64,000 nt of DNA from Ctenosaura bakeri (lineage: Eukaryota; Chordata; Lepidosauria; Squamata; Iguanidae). The notes under the pieces were generated by a model, which searched no databases, was not told the origin of the DNA, and was given only the letters and a program-made list of their open reading frames with translations. Every line of letters starts with the position of its first letter. Position 1 is the first letter of the stretch. Shown here piece by piece: positions 1 through 30,240 of the stretch. The stretch lies in assembly GCA_948474755.1 (NCBI GenBank), contig CAOLHI010000493.1, forward strand, positions 554,227-618,226, read 5' to 3'. Both the position numbers and the translations under genes were made by a program.

Positions 1-11
1 GCTAAGTAAAG

Positions 12-19296
<19,285 letters not shown>

Positions 19297-20160
19297 TATG
19301 AGTGCTCAGAGCACAGAAAGTGTTACACACAGAATAGAAGACTTAGTTCTCATTAAAAAAAAAAGTTGAAAATGCTTTCAAATACTCCAAGTTGGGGAAA
19401 AGGTTAAGCCCTAGCTGCAATCTTGGTGTGCACTACAGACTCCGCAATACCTGGACACTGGAATGGGAAAAAGAAATAACATGTAAATGTAGAAAAGGTG
19501 AGTTAAAAGTGAATTTCCATAGAAAACAGATATGAACTTTGTTATTCCTTATATCCTTCCAATAGTGATGATATTTATGGACCCCCATGTGTATCTTGCT
19601 TCTCCAATAAGACTTGAAAATATTGAATAACAATGAAAGAATATCTTTGCAGGTTTCTGTATGCTGACGTATCAGTTGCCAGTCCAGAAGTATTTAGCAA
19701 GATTAGTTGGGAAAAAGACATCAGGGTAGTTCAAAACAGTCTGCATATTCCTTCTGAAGCACAGATCTTCAGTTCTGATTAGATTGGTGTAATTATTTGT
19801 TTTTATTTGTGCAAAACTCCTCTATTGCTGGAAGGCTAGTGCAATCTCTAAAGGCTACGTGGGAAGGCAACCAAATATCTACTCAGAATGTGAAAAGTGT
19901 TTCAGTCAGAGAATGAAAGAATCTACACAGGAGAGAAATCATAAAGACAAAAGTGTTATTGAAGACACTTCAGCATAGCTGTGGCTTTGATAACTGTCAA
20001 AGAATCTACACTGGTGGAAAAAAATAAATGTTTGGAGTGTGGAAAGAACTTCATTTCCAGCCAGAGCCTAACATCACACCACCAAATATACAGAGCAGAG
20101 AAACCATATATGTGTGGAAAGAAGTTTTGTCCTAATCATAAACCTTTTTGATTCATAATT
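19297..20160 (+). pseudogene. Decayed further zinc fingers beyond the gene 1 stop
   Basis: Directly after the TAG the same frame reads YECSEHRKCYTQ and then SSH before a second stop: a finger that has lost ligands. Another at 19370-19440 keeps the finger spacing with Cys replaced by Ser and Leu. Further pieces lie at 19880-19950 (TACTCAGAATGTGAAAAGTG, ACACAGGAGAGAAAT) and 20030-20150 (TGTTTGGAGTGTGGAAAGAA, AGAGCAGAGAAACCATAT). The ancestral array was therefore longer. This probably serves now as 3' UTR. Confidence 0.8.
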
Positions 20161-20277
20161 TTAATTCACAAAAAAGGCCTGTTTTGTTTTGGGGTAGGCG
20201 TCTGCCTGGACTTCAGAATGTGGAAGAGGAACAAAACTACATAGAAATTTGTAGAAATCATGTAGAAATGTTTAAAA

Positions 20278-20283
20278 AATAAA
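20278..20283 (+). promoter_or_regulatory. Candidate poly(A) signal, gene 1
   Basis: AATAAA, about 980 bases after the stop codon, followed within 50 bases by T/G-rich DNA (TTATTTTGTATGTCTG). Other weak signals exist upstream, so the choice is tentative. Confidence 0.4.
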
Positions 20284-20474
20284 CTGGCATGAAAGAAAGT
20301 ATGTAGTGTATTATTTTGTATGTCTGTTCAATTTGGGTGATCTCCATGGTGCCGCATGTATGCTGGTACCTCAAAAAGATCTAGAATGGTAGCATTCAAC
20401 AGACCCCAAAAGTCATTTAATCCAACCCTGTCAATGTGGGACATTCACAGCATTCCTGATAGATCACCATCCCA

Positions 20475-20632
20475 TCTGTGTAGTGGAGTCTCCTTCCTTG
20501 GAGGTTTTTAAGCAGAGGCTGGATGGCCATCTGTCGGGATTGCTTTGAGGGTGTTCCTGCATGGCAGGGGGTTGGACTGGATGGCCTGTGTGGTCTCTTC
20601 CAACTCTACATTTCTATGATTCTATGATCTCT
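20475..20632 (+). mobile_element. CR1 LINE extreme 3' end
   Basis: GTGGAGTCTCCTTCCTTGG through the TTCTATGATTCTATGAT tail. It interrupts an older reverse CR1 fragment (20390-20470 and 20640-21180). Confidence 0.85.
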
Positions 20633-20639
20633 CTTTAAA

Positions 20640-21200
20640 ACTCTTTAAAAACCTATCCATTCAGTTATCAGGGAGCCCTTCCAGGTGAGAAGTTAGCATT
20701 CCTAATACTTAATGTAGAATTTCCTTTCTTGTAACTGGAATCCATTGGTTTGATGGATTAGTCTGTAGAGCAGCAATAAGCCAGTTTGTTCTGTCTTTTA
20801 TGTGATATCCAGTGTGAAAACCCTGAGGTGCTTTAAAATGGGTGTCTTACAGTTTTCAGGCTTCTCCCCACAATAAATATACTTGTATCCCTCAATATAT
20901 TCTTCATAGGGGTTGGTTTTCCAGACCTTTACCATCTTGGTCTCCTTCCTGTTTATACATTCAAACATCTCAATAGCCTTCTTAAACTGTGATACCAAAC
21001 ACTGGACACTATTTAAAGTGGAGTCTAACCAAAGCAGAATAGATAGTGCTACTTCCCTTGATCTGGACGCTATAGTTTTGTGATGTAGCTTAGAACTACA
21101 TTAACTTTTTTATTGTTGCAATAATGTTGACTCATGTTTAGGTTGTGATCTATTAAGATGCTAGATCCTTTTCACATCTATTGCTGTGAAGGCAGGTGTT
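20640..21200 (-). mobile_element. Old CR1 fragment
   Basis: Reverse landmarks include ATGTTGACTCATGTTTAGGT, AAGATGCTAGATCC and GTGGAGTCTAACCAAAGC; heavily mutated. Confidence 0.6.
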
Positions 21201-21255
21201 CTCGATCTTATACTGATTCACCTAATTTTTCATCTGTAAATGTAAGCCTTTAATT

Positions 21256-21492
21256 TGTGTATGTGTGTTATGTGCTTTCAACGCATTTCTGACTTAACAC
21301 CAACCCTAAGGTGAGCCTGTCACTGGGCTTTCTTAGCAAGATTTGTTCAGATTTGTTGTGCTTTGCCTTCCTCTGAGGCTGAGAGAGCATGACCTGCCCA
21401 AGATCATGCAATGGGTTTCTATGGCCGAGTGGAATCTGCAGAATCCTAGTTCTTAGTCCAATGCTCAAACCACTACATCATGCTGGCTCTCA
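21256..21492 (-). mobile_element. SINE type I
   Basis: Reverse copy from GTGCTTTCAACGCATTTCTG to CATCATGCTGGCTCT. Confidence 0.85.
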
Positions 21493-21516
21493 ACCTTTCA
21501 TTTACCAGTGTTGAAA

Positions 21517-22600
21517 CTCATAGAATCATAGAATCACAGAGCTGGAAGATACCCCAGGGGCCATCGAGTCCAATGCCCCTGCTATGCAGGAACACCCATC
21601 AAAGCATTCCCAACAGATAGCCATCCAGCCTCTGCTTAAAAGCCTCCAAAGAAGGAGACTCCACCACACTCCCAGGCAGCTCTGACCATCAGGAAATTAT
21701 TCCTGAGGTTTAGATGGAATCTCCTTTCCTGCAGCTGGAATCCATTGCTCCTTGTCCTGGTTTCTGGAGCAGTAGAAAACAAGCCTGCTCCCTCCTCAAC
21801 ATGACATCCCTTCAAATATTTAAACATGGCTATCATGTCCCCTCTTAACCTTCTCTTCTGCAGACTAAACATCCCCAGCTCCCTAAGCCATTCCTCATAG
21901 GGCATGGCTTCCAGACCCATCATCATTTTGGTCGCCCTCCTCTGGACACACTCTAGCTTCTTGATATCCTTCTTGCATTGAGGTGCCCGGATGAGGCCTA
22001 ATGAATGCAGAATAGAGTGGTACCATTACCTCTTGATCTAGGCACCATACTCCTGTTGATGCAACCAAGAATCGCGTTGGCTTTCTTGACTGCCTCATCA
22101 CACTGCTGACTCATGTTTAACTTGTGATCCACCAAGACTCCTAGATCCCTTTCACACGTTCTGTTATCCAGCCGTATGTCCCCCATCCTATATTTGTGCA
22201 TTCCATTTTTTCTGCCTAAGTGCAGGACCTTACATTTCTTTCTGTTGAAACTCATTTTGCTAGCTTTGGCCCAGCTCTCCAATCTGTCAAGGTCATTTTG
22301 AAATTTGATCCTGTCCTCTGGGGTATTAGCAACCCTCCCAAAACTGATTTTGTTTATAGGCCTATTATGTCTGCAGATTCCTTTAATACTCTTGAATACA
22401 GTTCATCTGACCCTGGAGACTTGAGCTTGTTTAAAATAGCTAGGTAGTCTTGTACCTTTTTTCCCCCTTTTTTTTTTGCTAACAGCATCATTTCTTCTGT
22501 TTTCACCAAGTAAAGTCCATTAACAGTTCTCGATCTCAGAACAATGGACCTTCTGTTTCTTCTTCCTCTTGTTCTCAACATAGTTCAAAGCTACTTTTTC
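21517..22600 (-). mobile_element. CR1 LINE, ~1.1 kb
   Basis: Reverse strand encodes, with frameshifts, SPGSDELYSRVLKE, then a gap where the YADD region is lost, then [30 protein letters not shown] and [12 protein letters not shown]. It ends at the TCATAGAATCATAGAATCAC tail. Confidence 0.88.
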
Positions 22601-22815
22601 TGTTATTTTGAAACTTTTTTGCAAGCCTGGGCCCACTCTGGGCTTTATCCTTGGGGAGGGCATCAGGCCTCCTTTTCCTTCTCCTAGACCGGAGCAGCAG
22701 CTTCCCTTTCAGCCTGCTATAGCATCCTGCCCCCTTCTTATACAACCCGGCTTTCCCCTATAAAACCACCACCTTATTGTATAAAGGGTAAAGCCTCTCA
22801 GTTGTTATTCAGAAT

Positions 22816-23656
22816 TAGGGGTGGGCCAACTGAATCCTTGAATCCTGGGCAAGGATTCGAGATTCCCGAATCCGAATCCCTGTGCCAAAATGGGCAAACT
22901 AAATATTTCGAATCTGCCCACCAAATAGATTGTTGGAGACCGCCTGAAAACCTGGGAGACCAGACATACAAGGGAAGATAGTAAGTAGGTGAGTTTTTCC
23001 CATGGAGTAATAATGGCCTTTGCTAACCATTTCAGAAGTTACATCTGGGCTTGTAAGATACTTAAACTGAGCATTTAATAATGAAGGTCAGCACTTGACT
23101 GGAAAGTACAGTGTTCTTGAGATTTCAAGAACAGCTGAAAGATTCCTTTGCCTAGCTCTCTTGCAAAGCTCTTTCATACACAATTCTGGGGTTTATAGTT
23201 TTACAAGATGTCACAGCCTTCTCTGCCAAAGTGTGCTGGTGCAGCATCAAACCACAAACCCCAGGATGCCATAAGGAGCTATGCAAAGAAAAGTCAGTTT
23301 TGACCTGAATTATCTCTCTACTGTAGTATGTGGCTCTGTTTACACAGGCAGGACAATGTGGGATTAATCCACATTTTCCTGCCTGTGTAGAAAGGGCCTT
23401 CATGTCATTTTCAGTCTGGGGAGATCCTGAGGCAAAACTATCACAATTGTCCTGACCAGATTTCTTCAGAGGGAGGTTTGCCTTCGCCTAGGCTTTTGCT
23501 AAGGCTGAGAGAGTGTGTCTTGCCCAAGATTATCCTTCTCTCTCTTGCTTTTTAAACCCCTTTTTTAAAAAAAGATTCCAAAGATTCGAGATTCGTGGAT
23601 TCCCAGAACCTTCCAGGGATTCGGATTTGGAAAATTCTGGATTCATTCCATCCCTA
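22816..23656. mobile_element. hAT-type DNA transposon, non-autonomous, with 8-bp target duplication
   Basis: Starts TAGGGGTGGGCC and ends CCATCCCTA (short inverted ends). The flanks TTCAGAAT at 22808-22815 and 23657-23664 match perfectly. The inside is noncoding; AAGGATTCGAGATTC-type blocks near both ends are subterminal repeats. Part of an older palindromic sequence (23325-23400) and another at 23165-23280 lie within. It is related to 33645-34272. Confidence 0.85.
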
Positions 23657-23664
23657 TTCAGAAT

Positions 23665-24350
23665 GATTTATTGATCTGTGGGAGCATGTTATTAATTGAT
23701 TAGAACTAATGAAAAGTACTCTACTGAGTCAGAATTTATAATAATGTGGTCTTTATTAAAATAACAAACAGGGAAAAGGTATTGGGTGTCGTAAGTAATT
23801 CCAAGCAATACAGAACTTCAAAAGGTGTTTATCTAGTTTCTTATAGCTTCACTCAATATACAAGCAGAAAACTTTCATACACCCACAGGCCGTTGGCTTC
23901 CCTTTTGCTCAAAGACTTAATTTTCACATCTAGGTCACACCTTCTGACCCAAAAACAAAATGGTTTTGTTTCTCCCCCTTCTCTCTCTAAACCTCTGAGA
24001 AGACAACCGTGCTTATTCAGACAACTCCCCTGGTTGACTGAAGAGCTATATCTCAAAACACTCTTTTTCTATGGAAATTTCACTGAAGGAATCTCCCAAA
24101 ATGCAAGTCACTGTGCCTTATATAGACTTTCTCCTCACCAACCCTCAGCCCCTCCTTCTCACCAGTGGGCTGGGTTTCTCTCTCTTACAGAGCCATTTTG
24201 GTTACATGGCAACCTGTTGCTAGGGCTTCCCTACCACTCAAGCTAGCCACACCCCAGACTCTGTCACAGTTCTTCTTAACCTTCTCCCTACAGATCATAA
24301 GCACTCTCCCTTGATGACTTGGCCATTCTTCCATTTCTTATACATCCCCC
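23665..24350. other. Intergenic, possible reverse LTR-like DNA
   Basis: No gene. TTTATTAAAATAACAA at 23751 is a reversed poly(A)-signal-like site, and CCCCAGACTCTGTCACAG-type DNA follows further on. It may be an old reverse LTR, but its ends were not found. Confidence 0.25.
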
Positions 24351-24359
24351 TTTAAAAAC

Positions 24360-24600
24360 TCAGTTTGTTTGAAAGTTCTTTATATAGCTGTCTCACTTTT
24401 CCAGAGGATCTGGTGGCACTGCTTTTTTGCACCCCTTCAGCGTTGGCACCCAGGGCACATACCCTACTTGCCACCTCATCTCCATGCCACCATATCCTCT
24501 GAAGGTGCCAGCCACAGATGCAGGTGAAACGTTCGGAGAAAATACTAATAGAACACAGCCTCAAAACCCGGAAAACCCACAACAACCTATAAAAAGACAA
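24360..24600 (-). repeat. Unassigned interspersed repeat (CGTTTCACCTGCATC block)
   Basis: The reverse strand reads TTCTCCGAACGTTTCACCTG, CATCTGTGGCTGGCACC, TTCAGAGGATATGG. This block resembles the terminal repeat of a retroelement common in reptiles (perhaps Penelope-like); I cannot confirm the family. Confidence 0.4.
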
Positions 24601-24965
24601 TACTTTGCCAACAATTTCAGATGTTAGAACAGTGTGGCAATTATTATCTCGTCAACTATGTTTGATCCATCGGCTCATGCTAATGCTATGGCAGAATCCA
24701 TTTTTGAAGTTGGGTAAGAGAACATTTTTCTGGAAGATGTGGGCAATAATGAGATTGTCACCTTAAATCGAATATTTGGTGGGGACGATGACTTTCTGCC
24801 TTCTTCATCTCTGCAGAGCAGTTTAACTTACCTCTATTGGCAAAATGTCCATATATTTACAATTGAAACATTTGATACAGTCCAGGTTTGGCTCTGCAGC
24901 TGTAAATGCTTCTGAGGTTTCGTTAATATTAGAAATATTTATTGAGGCTGACCAAGTAGCTATAC

Positions 24966-25275
24966 CAGAGCTTTCCAAACTTTTCATGTTGTGACACACT
25001 TTTTAGACATGCATCATTTTGCGACACAGTAATTCAGTTTTATGTATTATAAATAAATAAAGCATAAATCATATTTTTAAAAATATAAATGGAAGGTTTT
25101 CATGAGATGTGTTGTGTCCCTGTACATTTCATTATTACAATTTATATATGTGGCCATAGTTACTAGCAAACCAGAGGTTAACCCCTCCTTCATGGCCCAG
25201 GGTGGTGGCGGCAACACACCTACACACTGCAGTTGATACACTAACGTGTCGTCACACACAGTTTGGAAAGCTCTG
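24966..25275. mobile_element. hAT MITE, 310 bp
   Basis: Perfect 15-base terminal inverted repeats, CAGAGCTTTCCAAAC and its complement. The 8-base flanks AGCTATAC and ATCGATAC agree at 6 positions, an eroded hAT target duplication. Noncoding. Confidence 0.8.
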
Positions 25276-25443
25276 ATCGATACCAATGATGTACGTATAT
25301 AAAAATTTTGTATCAGTAAATAAATATGACTTGCAAGGTTTACAACAGGAATGGAATAAAGTAGTGCTTATAAACCTTTTATTTACCAAGAACCTCCTGC
25401 AAATATAACTTTTTGCTGGGGACCCCCAAGACTTGACTAAAGA

Positions 25444-25775
25444 TAGAAACATAGAAATGGAGAGTTGGAAGAGACCCCAGGGGCCATCCAGTCCAACCCC
25501 CTGCTATGCAGGAACACTCATCAAAGCACTCCCAACAGATGGCCATCAAGCCTCTGCTTAAAAACCTCCAAGGAAGGAGCCTCCACTACACTCCGAGGCA
25601 GCAGATTCCACTGCCAGACAACCCTGACTGTCAGGAAGTTCTTCCTGTGGTTCAGGTGGAATCTCCTTTCCTGCAGCTTGAATCCATTGCTCCTTGTCCT
25701 GGTCTCTGGAGCAGCAGAAAACAAGCCCACTCCCTCGTCTACATGGCATCCCTTCAAATATTTAAACATGGCTAT
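25444..25775 (-). mobile_element. CR1 LINE 3' end
   Basis: Reverse strand encodes [31 protein letters not shown] and the final [10 protein letters not shown]; ends at a GAAACATAGAAATGG tail. Confidence 0.85.
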
Positions 25776-25834
25776 ATTTAAAGATTTAAATATTCAAGTA
25801 TTTATATAAATGTTCATTTATTTATTTATAAAGG

Positions 25835-26035
25835 GCTTCTGGAGATAGGATTCAAATCCCCACTCAGACACTGGGTGACCTTGGGCAAGTCACATTCTCT
25901 CAGCCTCCAAGGAAGACAGAGGGAAACCTCTCCGAACAAATCATGCAAAAACAAAAAAACAAACCCCAAAACCTGTGATAGATTCACTTTAGAGTTGTCA
26001 TAATTTGGAAGTGACTTGAAAGCACCACAACAACA
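25835..26035 (+). mobile_element. SINE type I
   Basis: B-box GGATTCAAATCCCC, CACTGGGTGACCTTGGGC, tail ACTTGAAAGCACCACAACAA; head truncated. Confidence 0.75.
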
Positions 26036-26097
26036 AAGTGCCGCTGACAGGAGGAGGTTCTTTCTAGCCATCATGTATCTCCTTTTTGAAATCTGAC

Positions 26098-26232
26098 TAG
26101 GGGCAACCCTAAGGCAAACCTGTCATTAGCACTTTCCTGGCCAAAATTTGTTGCCTTTGCCTTTCTCTGAGGCTGAGAGAATGTGACTTGCCTGAGCTCA
26201 CCCATTGAATATCCATGGCTGAGCAGGGTTTC
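26098..26232 (-). mobile_element. SINE type I, fragment
   Basis: Reverse copy with CAACCCTAAGGCAAACCTGT, CCTTTCTCTGAGGCTGAGAG and CCATGGCTGAGCAGGG. Confidence 0.7.
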
Positions 26233-26819
26233 AGATACTTGGTACTTGAAGATCTTTAATATTAAGAGATGTTCTTTTGAATTATTTAGGTGCATCCTGG
26301 AAACTAACAAAGGAGCATTGGAAGTAGGTTTTCTGTGCCCTTTTAACTGCTAACAGGTTGATAGTTCAATACTGGAAAGGTAACTTTCCTCTACTTGTGA
26401 TTCAATGAATAGAAGCCCTAACAATGCTTGTAATATTTGCAAGGATTATCCACAAATAAAACTTGCAAATTTACTTATATTTGGACATTTGGTCAGCTTT
26501 TGTACAAATTTATTAATGTGGTTTTTCTTGGTTTGGACATGGTTGGTTTTTCTCTTTTTGTGTTTTCATTTTTCTACTTTGTTATATTGAAATATTATAG
26601 TGTGCAACTGAAAACCTTCCTTGTGTACTTCTACTGTGCTATTAAACATTGAATTAAAAAGTCCCAGTTTGCTTTTCCTACTCCCACTTTCCCCTCAGCT
26701 TGCTTTATTTGCTGCAAACTGACTTCCAAGTACAAAAGTACTTTCCACCCCATTAACTCACTAGGTAGGAGGGGAGAGAAAGGGCAGAATTTTGCCCTTC
26801 CCAGTAACCTTGGGCAAAA
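26233..26819. other. Intergenic, AT-rich, unassigned
   Basis: No gene, RNA or clear repeat recognised. Short open frames at 26405-26650 are hydrophobic by composition only. Confidence 0.3.
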
Positions 26820-27610
26820 CTCAGTCTATTCCACTGTCAAAATCCTCTTACCCTCAGGAAGTTCTGCCTAATGTTTAGGTGGAATCTGTTTTCCTGTGGT
26901 TTGAATCCATTGCTCCATGTCCTAGTCTCCAGAGCAGCAGAAAAGAGGCTTGCTCCATCCTCCATATGACATCCTTTCAAATATTTAAACGTGGCTATCA
27001 TGTCACCTCATAAGCTTCTCCTCTCCAGGCTAAACATACTTGGCTCCCTTTGCCCCTCTATCATTTTGGTCACTCTCCTCTGGACACGTTCCAGCTTTTC
27101 AATATCCTTCCTGAACTGTGGTGCCCAGAACTGGACACAGTATTCCAGGTGGAGTCTGACCAAAGCAAAAGAGAGCGATACTATTACTTCCCCTGATCTT
27201 GACACTATGCTCTTATTGATGCAGCCTAGAATTACATTGGCTTTTTTAGCTGCCGCATCACACTGCTGACTCATGTTCAGCTTGTTCTCCGCTAAGACTC
27301 CTAGATCCCTATCAGATGTAGATGAAGGAGACTCCACCACACTCTGAGGCAGTGCATCCCACTGTTGAGCTGCTCTTACCATAGGAAGTTATCGGTAATG
27401 TTTAGGTGAAATCTCTCTTCCTGAAGTTTGAAGCCATTGCTCCGTGTCCTAGTCTCCTGACCAGCACAAAACAGGCTTGCTCCATCCTCCACATGACATC
27501 CTCTCACATATCTAAACGTGGCTGTCATGTTGCCTCTTAAGCTTCCCTTCTCCAGGCTAAACAGACCCAGCTCCCTAAGCCAACCCTCACAGGGTATGGC
27601 TTGCGGGTTA
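26820..27610 (-). mobile_element. Two CR1 fragments joined
   Basis: 26820-27315 (reverse, encoding [20 protein letters not shown] and [15 protein letters not shown]) abuts 27316-27610, a second partial copy in the same orientation. The order (a downstream CR1 part following an upstream part) implies two insertions or a rearrangement. The second piece ends directly at the CpG-rich promoter region. Confidence 0.8.
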
Positions 27611-27739
27611 GTGTGGTGTTCCAGAAAGCTACATGGCTTGCCTAGTGTTACCAGGGTAACCCTTGGAATGCGATTGTGACGTCATCAATGCTCCCTGGCG
27701 GGGAATTCTAACTGCCCCCCCCAGCAGATCCCGCAAGCG

Positions 27740-27951
27740 CAGGAGAAGCAGGGCTGGAGAGAGGCTATCTCAGGGTTAAAGCCACAGAGTCGCGATTCCC
27801 AGAGCGGCAGCAAGGACTTTTACCCCCCTCCCAAGACCCTTCCCACTTCCTGCCTCCTTCCTCTCTCTCTCTCTCTCTCCGGAAGTCTTTGCAGCCCCCC
27901 ACCTCTCCTCCCCTCCAAGGAGTTTGGGAAGCCGCTGGTGGGGAGAGAGAA
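27740..27951 (+). other. Putative 5' UTR exon of gene 2
   Basis: A consensus donor GTAAGT follows base 27951 in the CpG island. Splicing to the acceptor at 30640 would join it to the SCAN exon. The 5' limit is a guess. The first in-frame start of the gene is then at 30815. Confidence 0.4.
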
Positions 27952-28127
27952 GTAAGTGGGGAGGGGAGGGGAGGGGAGGAAATAAAGGCAAAAGGGGAAG
28001 AAATGGCGGGGAGGGGAGGCTGTGCCTGAAATGGGGGCTTCTTGAGCTCTCCGAGGTGGGAGAAGGCTGTTCCACTGGCTTGCGGTAGGGCTTTGGGCGT
28101 TGGGACTCCGACTCTGGGGTCCGCCGG

Positions 28128-28215
28128 GCCTTGGAAGCCCACTGGGCGACCTTGGGCAGGTCACACTCTCTCAGCTTCGGGGGAAGGCAGGGGCAACCCT
28201 CCCCTGGCCGTATCT
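28128..28215 (+). mobile_element. SINE type I, fragment in the CpG island
   Basis: GCCCACTGGGCGACCTTGGG, GTCACACTCTCTCAGC and TCTCGCCCAGG: a GC-rich partial copy. Confidence 0.6.
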
Positions 28216-28405
28216 CGCCCAGGTTCGCCCTCTGTCGTCTCTGTTATGAATTTGGTGATTCTCAAGAGGGTGTGATAAAAGCAAGGGCGAGGAGGGAATG
28301 GGAAATAATTCTCTGAGAAACAGGAGGGAATACTTTTTTCTCCTCTTGCTGCTTTCTCCCCAGTCCTACTTGGAGTAGACGCATTAGAGCCAGTGTGACA
28401 ACTTG

Positions 28406-28585
28406 GGCCATTTCTGCACTAGCCTGTTATAGCGCGATGATTCCACTTTCAACCTCCTCTGGAATCCTGGGGTTTGCAGTTTCGGGAGGGGCCGGCCGGC
28501 CCCTCCCGAAACTGCAAACCCCAGGATTCCAGAGGAAGTTGAAAGTGGAATCATCGCGCTATAATAGGCTAGTGTGGAAATGGCC
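28406..28585. mobile_element. Palindromic MITE copy 2, near-perfect palindrome
   Basis: Two arms of about 90 bases meet without spacer at GGCCGGCC (centre about 28495). I count about four mismatches between the arms. Ends GGCCATTTC / GAAATGGCC. Confidence 0.95.
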
Positions 28586-28633
28586 TTAGTCATGACTGAT
28601 TCAAATCCCCCTGTCTTCAGGAGAACTGGCTAA

Positions 28634-28811
28634 GGCCATTTCCGCACTAGACTGTTATAGCGCTATTATTCCACTTTCAACCTCCTATGGAATCCTGGGG
28701 TTTGCAGTTTGGGGAAGGGCTTAGGCCCCTCCCTAAACTGCGAACCCCAGGATTCCATAGGAGGTTGAAAGTGGAATAATAGCGCTATAACAGTCTAGTG
28801 CGGAAATGGCC
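28634..28811. mobile_element. Palindromic MITE copy 3
   Basis: Arms of about 88 bases with few mismatches; flanked by TAA at 28631-28633 and 28812-28814. It lies 48 bases from copy 2. Confidence 0.95.
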
Positions 28812-29019
28812 TAAGCTGTCATCTAACTGTTAGGCAGACTTTCTTGGGACTAAGTCCCCATTAGAGTCACCATTAAGTCGGAAACAGTTTGAAGGCACAG
28901 AAGAAGTGCCACTCGTGGCTTGGGTTTGCCAGATTCAAAACTGGACAAGGCTCCCGTACCTTTAACAGTTATGCAGAAGAAGGAATTCCAGCAGGGGCTG
29001 GTTGTTACCTGGTTGTGGG

Positions 29020-29166
29020 AGAATCATAGAATCATAGAGTTGGAAGAGACCCGAGGGGCCATCCAGTCCAACCCCCTGCCATGCAGGAACACCCTCAAAG
29101 CACTCCCGACAGATGGCCATCCAGCCTCTGCTTAAAAGCCTCCAAGGAAGGAGACTCCGCTACACA
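29020..29166 (-). mobile_element. CR1 LINE extreme 3' end
   Basis: AATCATAGAATCATAGAG tail followed by the reverse complement of the last CR1 codons. Confidence 0.85.
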
Positions 29167-29392
29167 AGAAGCAGCGCTTGTTGACATTTCCTCTTCTACA
29201 CAACCATTAAAGGTACAAGCAGCTCTCCAGTTTCCATTTTGGCAACACTAGACTGATACCACTAGCAGGTTGGATTTGCTGCATTCAGAACTGGAGAAGG
29301 CTCATGTGCCCTTAAGAGTTGTGCAGAAGAGCAAATTTCAGCAGGGCTGGTTGTTACCTGGTTGTAGGAGAAGCAGTACCTGCTGACAATTT

Positions 29393-29601
29393 GGGCCTTT
29401 CTTCACTACACTGTTATAGTGCTATTATTCCATTTCTGACCTCCTGTGGAATTCTGGAGTTTGTAGTTTACTGAAGCCAAAGAGCTCTCTGGCTGAAAGA
29501 GAGGCAGTTCCCCCCCCCACCAAAACCCTTGCAAACCAAAGGATTCCACAGGAAGTTGAAAATGGAATAATAGCACTATAACAATATACTGTGGAAAGAC
29601 C
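29393..29601. mobile_element. Palindromic MITE copy 4
   Basis: GGGCCTTTCTTCACTACAC to GTGGAAAGACC; arms share the CTATTATTCC / GGAATAATAG pair; C-run and A-run insertions at the centre. Confidence 0.85.
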
Positions 29602-29696
29602 TTTACTTTTCTACACAACCATTAAAGGTACAAGGAGCCCTCCAGTGTTCATTCTGGTCACCCTAGACTCATGCCATTTTTCTGTCAGCTGTCTAC

Positions 29697-29735
29697 AACT
29701 CTCTCTCTCTCTCTCTCTCTCTTTCTTTCTTTCCT
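29697..29735. repeat. (CT)n and TTTC microsatellite
   Basis: About 12 CT units followed by three TTTC units. Confidence 0.9.
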
Positions 29736-30240
29736 AGAAACTTGTTGTGAACCACCAGCCAATAGCTGGTGGAGTGGTGGATTTTTCAGCCATCTTGGCA
29801 TGAAGAGCATGGTTTCCACCATAGTCTCTGTTCCCCCCACCAAAAAGTATAATTAGGAAATTTCTTCCTTTCTTCTTCTTGGGACCTCTTTTTTGCTTTC
29901 TGATTTTCCATGAATTTTATGCTGTATGAATCTGAGAACATCAAAAATCCATTTCAAGACCATTTTTAACCTGCAGAAAAGAGAGGGCAGGGAAGCAGGC
30001 AGAGATCCAGGCTCTGCAGATGTCAGGGTCCCAAGGGTTTTATCCTTGCCCTCCCTTCTCAGACCTGAGTCTGGAAGAGTATAGCCAAGGGAACAGGAGG
30101 ACAGAGTTTTGTTTGAGATAAGAGAATTGTTAGAGGAGGTAATCCAGGACTTCCCCCCAGAGTTACTGTCCTTTTCTGTCTTTTAATGATTTAATATTTA
30201 TTTATTTTAGTGGAAGATACAAACTTTTCACAGAGTCTCT
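29736..30240. other. Gene 2 first intron, unassigned
   Basis: No gene or repeat family recognised. Confidence 0.3.

Larger units (their letters stand above)
27720..28300 (+). promoter_or_regulatory. CpG island, probable promoter of gene 2
   Basis: CpGs are frequent here (GCAAGCGCAGG, GTCGCGATTC, CTCCGGAAGTC, GGGCGTTGGG, GTCCGCCGGGCC, GTATCTCGCCC) and rare elsewhere in the window. CCGGAAGT at 27880-27887 is an ETS-type site. There is no obvious TATA box. The island lies 2.9 kb before the SCAN exon of gene 2 on the + strand, which fits a CpG-island promoter. A (CT)n run sits at 27863-27880. Confidence 0.6.

Noticed and set aside
27765..28164. Pro-rich reverse open frames of up to 125 codons
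   Set aside because: They lie in the CpG island; composition explains them and no domain is visible.
28406..28585. Transcription terminator or CRISPR-like palindrome
   Set aside because: It is one of eleven dispersed MITE copies in a vertebrate-type genome; no repeat-spacer array exists.
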